Part shown: one piece after another, positions 60,890-64,000 of the stretch
How the letters are laid out: each line of letters begins with the position of its first letter
How positions within the stretch are numbered: position 1 is the stretch's first letter
Source: Streptomyces galbus
GTDB taxonomy: Bacteria > Actinomycetota > Actinomycetes > Streptomycetales > Streptomycetaceae
Assembly (NCBI RefSeq): GCF_005280195.1
Contig: NZ_SZPR01000004.1
Span: 1-64,000, forward strand
Direction of reading: 5' to 3'
DNA: 64,000 nucleotides
Notes under the pieces: model-generated
The model's input: only the letters and a program-made list of their open reading frames with translations
Told to the model about the DNA's origin: nothing
Databases searched by the model: none
Program-made: the position numbers and the translations under genes

Positions 60890-61890
60890 GCACGGCCGTC
60901 GTCGTCGAGGCGCCCGGCGCGCACCGGCTCGTCCCGCACGAGCCGCGCCGCCCGGAGCCCGGCGAGGCCCTGGTCCGGGTGCACGCGGTCGGCATCTGCG
61001 GCAGCGACCGCGAGGTGTACCAGGGCAACCGGCCCGAGGGGTACGTCCGTTACCCCCTCACCCCCGGCCACGAGTGGTCGGGCACGGTGGAGGCGGTCGG
61101 CGCGGGGGTGCCGGGTGCGCTGGTGGGCCGCAAGGTCGTCGGCGAGGGCTTCCGCAACTGCCAGGTCTGCGACCGCTGCCACGCGGGCGAGACCACGCTG
61201 TGCACGGACGGGTACGAGGAGACCGGCTTCACCCAGCCGGGGGCGATGGCCGCGACGCTCACCCTGCCGGCCCGGCTGCTGCACGTCCTGCCGGACGACG
61301 CGGACCTGACCGCGGCCGCCCTGCTGGAGCCCGCCGCGTGCGTCGCGGCCGCCGCGGTGAAGGCCCGCGCCCTGCCGGGCGAGCGGGTCGGCGTGGTGGG
61401 CACGGGCACCCTCGGGATGTTCGCCGTGCAGTTCCTGAAGGCGGGTTCGCCGGCCGAGCTGCTGGTGGTGGGCACGCGCCGGGACCGGGAGGAGCTGTCC
61501 CGGCGGTTCGGGGCGAGCGGCTTCCGCACCCGGGACGAGGAGCTGCCGGGCGACCTGGACGTGGTGATCGAGACGGCCGGGTCGGCGTCCGCCGCCCGCA
61601 CCGCGGCCTCGCTGCTGCGCCGCGGCGGCCGGCTGGTGCTGACCGGCATCCCGGCGCCGGGCGCGGACGGGCTGGACCCGACCGACCTCGTCGTACGGCA
61701 GCTCGAGGTGCACACCGTCTTCGGGGCGCCGCCGGACGCCTGGGCGCACACGGTGCGGGTGTTCGGCGCCGGGCTGCTGGATCCGCTGCCGCTGGTCACC
61801 CACGAGCTGCCGCTCGCCGGCTTCACCGAGGCGATCGAGCTGGTCGGGTCCGGCGATCCGGCGGTGGGCAAGGTGCTGCTCCGCCCGTAG
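60886..61890 (+). CDS. Zinc-dependent alcohol/sorbitol-type dehydrogenase
   Basis: 334 residues, GTG start overlapping the dehydratase stop by 4 bases. GICGSDREVYQG holds the catalytic Cys, GHEWSG the His/Glu, and FRNCQVCDRCHAGETTLC the four structural-zinc cysteines. The NAD fold is VGVVGTGTLGMFAVQFLKA. It should oxidise a sugar or sugar alcohol in the same pathway as the dehydratase. Confidence 0.9.
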   Translation: MSTAVVVEAPGAHRLVPHEPRRPEPGEALVRVHAVGICGSDREVYQGNRPEGYVRYPLTPGHEWSGTVEAVGAGVPGALVGRKVVGEGFRNCQVCDRCHAGETTLCTDGYEETGFTQPGAMAATLTLPARLLHVLPDDADLTAAALLEPAACVAAAAVKARALPGERVGVVGTGTLGMFAVQFLKAGSPAELLVVGTRRDREELSRRFGASGFRTRDEELPGDLDVVIETAGSASAARTAASLLRRGGRLVLTGIPAPGADGLDPTDLVVRQLEVHTVFGAPPDAWAHTVRVFGAGLLDPLPLVTHELPLAGFTEAIELVGSGDPAVGKVLLRP

Positions 61891-61975
61891 ACGTGCGCCG
61901 GCACGGGGGCGACCTGACGGTCTCCGTGCCGGCGTACCCCGAGCCCCCCACGCCTTGAGCCGCGAACTTCGTCCG

Positions 61976-61987
61976 ATATCTCGAACA
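61976..61987 (+). promoter_or_regulatory. Third TCGAAC site
   Basis: ATATCTCGAACA, nearly the same as the site at 59697, lies 14 bases before the next gene. It may give the U32-like gene its own control within the operon. Confidence 0.45.
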
Positions 61988-62000
61988 CTAAGGACAGCTT

Positions 62001-62978
62001 GTGACCGACGCTTCCGTTACGGCAGCCCGCAGGCCCGGCGAGCAGGCGCTCGCCGCGCTCGGCCTGGGCGCGCCCGCCCTCGACCCCGCCGACGCCTCCG
62101 CCCACTCCTTCCCCGGAGGCGGCCGCTGGCGCACCGAGATCCCCTCGTGCGAGGGGCCCGAAGCGCTGGCCGTCGTCCTGAAGGAGTCCTCGCGGCTGGA
62201 CGTGCCGATCCACCGGATCAGCCAGGGCAGCGGGGTGTGGATGCTGACCGACGCCGAGATCACCGAGATGGTCGAGGCGACGGCCGCGCGGGACATCGAG
62301 CTCTGCCTGTTCACCGGCCCGCGCGGCACCTGGGACATCGGCGGCTCGGTGCGCAGCGACTCGCGGGGGGCCGGTCTGCGCGCCCGCGGCCACGACGCCG
62401 TGGCCGGCTGCGTCGAGGACGCCCTGCGCGCCACCGAACTGGGCGTCAAGTGCCTGCTGGTGGCCGACGAGGGCGTGCTGTGGACGCTGCACCGGGCCCG
62501 GGAGACCGGGCTCCTCCCGGCCGACACGACGCTGAAGGTGTCGGCGCTCATCGGGCCGGTGAACCCCGCGAGTTACGCGGTGTACGAGCGGCTGGGCGCC
62601 GACTCCGTCAACGTGCCCAGCGACCTGACGCTGGATCACCTCACGGAGATCCGGCGGGTGTCGGCCGCCCCGATGGACATGTACATCGAGGCCCCGGACG
62701 ACCTGGGCGGCTACGTGCGGATGTACGAGGTCGCCGAGCTGATCCGGCGCGGCGCCCCGCTCTACCTGAAGTTCGGCCTGTCCAAGGCGCCCGGCATCTA
62801 CCCGTGGGGCACCCACCTGCGGGACGTGACCCTGGACACCGCCCGGGAGCGGGTGCGGCGCGGCCGGCTCGCCCTGGACCTGCTCGCCCGGCACGGCGCG
62901 GACGGCGACATGGCGCCGCTCGGCTCCCGCCTGCCAGGGGCTCTGCACCGGTTCCCCACCGCAGGTGCCACGGAATGA
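62001..62978 (+). CDS. U32-peptidase-like TIM-barrel protein of the sugar operon
   Basis: 325 residues from GTG, AAGGACAG upstream. The sequence has a barrel pattern: [105 protein letters not shown] and [18 protein letters not shown]. The layout resembles peptidase family U32 or a related hydrolase annotated beside Streptomyces sugar transporters, though no collagenase signature is clear. Its place between dehydrogenase and transporter suggests a catabolic step; the reaction is unknown. Confidence 0.7.
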   Translation: MTDASVTAARRPGEQALAALGLGAPALDPADASAHSFPGGGRWRTEIPSCEGPEALAVVLKESSRLDVPIHRISQGSGVWMLTDAEITEMVEATAARDIELCLFTGPRGTWDIGGSVRSDSRGAGLRARGHDAVAGCVEDALRATELGVKCLLVADEGVLWTLHRARETGLLPADTTLKVSALIGPVNPASYAVYERLGADSVNVPSDLTLDHLTEIRRVSAAPMDMYIEAPDDLGGYVRMYEVAELIRRGAPLYLKFGLSKAPGIYPWGTHLRDVTLDTARERVRRGRLALDLLARHGADGDMAPLGSRLPGALHRFPTAGATE

Positions 62979-62983
62979 CCGCT

Positions 62984-63064
62984 GGGGGCTGCGGGCCGCC
63001 CGTGGCCGTCGCGCCCGCGCGGCGGAGCCGCACATCGGCCACAGCCCCGCGCCCCTCGGGGCGC
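62984..63064. repeat. Streptomyces interspersed palindromic intergenic element, reversed copy
   Basis: On the minus strand the stretch reads GAGGGGCGCGGGGCTGTGGC, then GATGTGCGGCTCCGCCGCGC, from memory a common element of Streptomyces intergenic regions and a relative of the copy at 20051. It fills most of the gap before the sugar-binding lipoprotein. Confidence 0.55.
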
Positions 63065-63111
63065 ACAGACCGACCTCGCCAAGTATTCCCACGAAGAGAA
63101 GAACAGGGACG

Positions 63112-64000
63112 ATGACCATGCGCACTCGCAGAAGCGCCCTCGCCGCCATAGCCGGAGCCGCCTCCCTCGCACTCACCCTGACCGCGTGCGGTCAGAGCGG
63201 GGAGGGCGGCAGCAAGGAGGAGAAGGGGTCCGGCAAGGGCGGCACCATCGGCATCGCGATGCCGACGAAGTCCTCCGAGCGCTGGATCGCCGACGGCAAC
63301 AACGTCGTCAAGAACCTCCAGGCCAAGGGCTACAAGACCAAGCTGGTGTTCGGCGAGGACGACCCCGACCAGCAGGTCTCGCAGATCGAGAACCTGATCA
63401 CCCAGGGCGTCAAGGCGCTGATCGTCGCCGCCATCGACAACAAGTCGCTGAACAACGTCCTGCAGCAGGCCAAGGACGCGGACATCCCGGTCATCGCCTA
63501 CGACCGCCTCATCCTCGGCACGCCGAACGTCGACTACTACGCGTCGTTCGACAACGAGAAGGTCGGCGAGCTCCAGGCCAACTACATCGTGGACAAGCTG
63601 GGCCTGAAGAGCGGCAAGGGCCCCTTCAACATCGAGCTGTTCGCCGGCTCCAACGACGACAACAACACCAAGTACTTCTTCAACGGCGCGATGACCGTGC
63701 TCAAGCCGTACATCGCCGACAAGAAGCTGGTGGTCCGCTCCGGGCAGACGCAGCTCAACCAGGTCACCACCCTGCGCTGGGACGGCGCCACCGCGCAGCG
63801 CCGCATGGACGACATCCTCACCAAGTCGTACAAGAGCGAGAAGGTCGACGCGGTGCTCTCGCCGTACGACGGCATCTCCATCGGCATCCTGTCCGCGCTG
63901 AAGTCGGACAACTACGGCTCCGCGAACAAACCGCTGCCGGTGGTCACCGGCCAGGACGCCGAACTGGCCTCGGTGAAGTCGATCATCGCGGGTGACCAGA
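63112..64000 (+). CDS. Sugar ABC transporter substrate-binding lipoprotein (runs off the right edge)
   Basis: At least 296 residues; the C-terminus is outside. ATG at 63112, with a second in-frame ATG at 63118. The lipobox LTLTAC lies near residue 24, so the protein is tethered outside. The periplasmic-binding-protein type 1 fold is clear: [65 protein letters not shown] and [17 protein letters not shown]. This is the xylose/ChvE-type group. It probably feeds the dehydratase and dehydrogenase pathway; permease and ATPase genes should follow to the right. Confidence 0.93.
   Translation, partial: MTMRTRRSALAAIAGAASLALTLTACGQSGEGGSKEEKGSGKGGTIGIAMPTKSSERWIADGNNVVKNLQAKGYKTKLVFGEDDPDQQVSQIENLITQGVKALIVAAIDNKSLNNVLQQAKDADIPVIAYDRLILGTPNVDYYASFDNEKVGELQANYIVDKLGLKSGKGPFNIELFAGSNDDNNTKYFFNGAMTVLKPYIADKKLVVRSGQTQLNQVTTLRWDGATAQRRMDDILTKSYKSEKVDAVLSPYDGISIGILSALKSDNYGSANKPLPVVTGQDAELASVKSIIAGDQ

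Overview
The window is chromosomal DNA of a Streptomyces. It is very GC-rich, has many GTG starts, and its gene order matches what I remember of the S. coelicolor core around aceE, fasR-fabD-fabH-acpP-fabF and the SCO2400 family. No database search was run, so family names rest on recognised motifs and remembered synteny.

Bases 1-5600 are accessory. A Sec-exported YD/Rhs-repeat toxin reads leftwards (602-4000). Eight bases after it comes an 82-residue three-helix membrane protein that is a candidate immunity protein. A perfect palindromic terminator follows, then a displaced copy of the Rhs core tip that runs off the left edge. Upstream of the toxin lie a multiply frameshifted helix-turn-helix pseudogene and three decayed CRISPR-like repeats with type I-E spacing.

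Bases 5600-20000 hold mostly ordinary genes: DoxX, DedA-type, DUF2277, ApbA/PanE, GNAT, asparagine synthetase, tRNA-Val(UAC), a DUF4097 lipoprotein, a coiled-coil membrane protein and DUF4383. A leftward envelope group follows: a bifunctional penicillin-binding protein whose SxxK lysine is a leucine, a NodB-like deacetylase and an amidase-domain protein.

Bases 20100-28900 form an extended tellurium-resistance-type (Ter) region. One leftward operon encodes a C-C bond lyase, a large fusion I read as PRTase-TRSP-PRTase/StiP-PELOTA, and a HAD phosphatase. This is the Ter-linked set proposed in the literature to make a nucleoside-like metabolite. Next to it lie a TerD with a proline-rich tail, a TerA-like protein, a TerC-like DUF475 membrane protein and two classical TerD genes. 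A peroxiredoxin, DUF3052 and aceE follow.

Bases 33200-44000 carry a potassium channel that overlaps a DUF4190 gene tail to tail, a TetR/DHA2 efflux pair, a DUF1023 hydrolase, DUF4429, a merR-aldo/keto reductase operon with a textbook 19-bp-spacer promoter, a serine hydrolase, a transmembrane Ser/Thr kinase and a pirin.

Bases 44000-49100 are the fatty-acid synthesis cluster fasR-fabD-fabH-acpP-fabF, closed by a long bidirectional terminator shared with DUF3145. Bases 49900-59500 hold secreted and stress genes: a GDSL lipoprotein, aldose epimerase, a secreted peptidase-C15-like protein with Ser in place of the catalytic Cys, EI24, an esterase-like serine hydrolase, Ohr/OsmC, a reductase divergent from MarR with two palindromic operators, a methyltransferase and a SCO2400-family protein. 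From 59640 to the right edge runs a carbohydrate operon: an enolase-superfamily sugar-acid dehydratase, a zinc dehydrogenase, a U32-like TIM-barrel protein and a sugar-binding lipoprotein. A TCGAAC motif recurs at its promoters.
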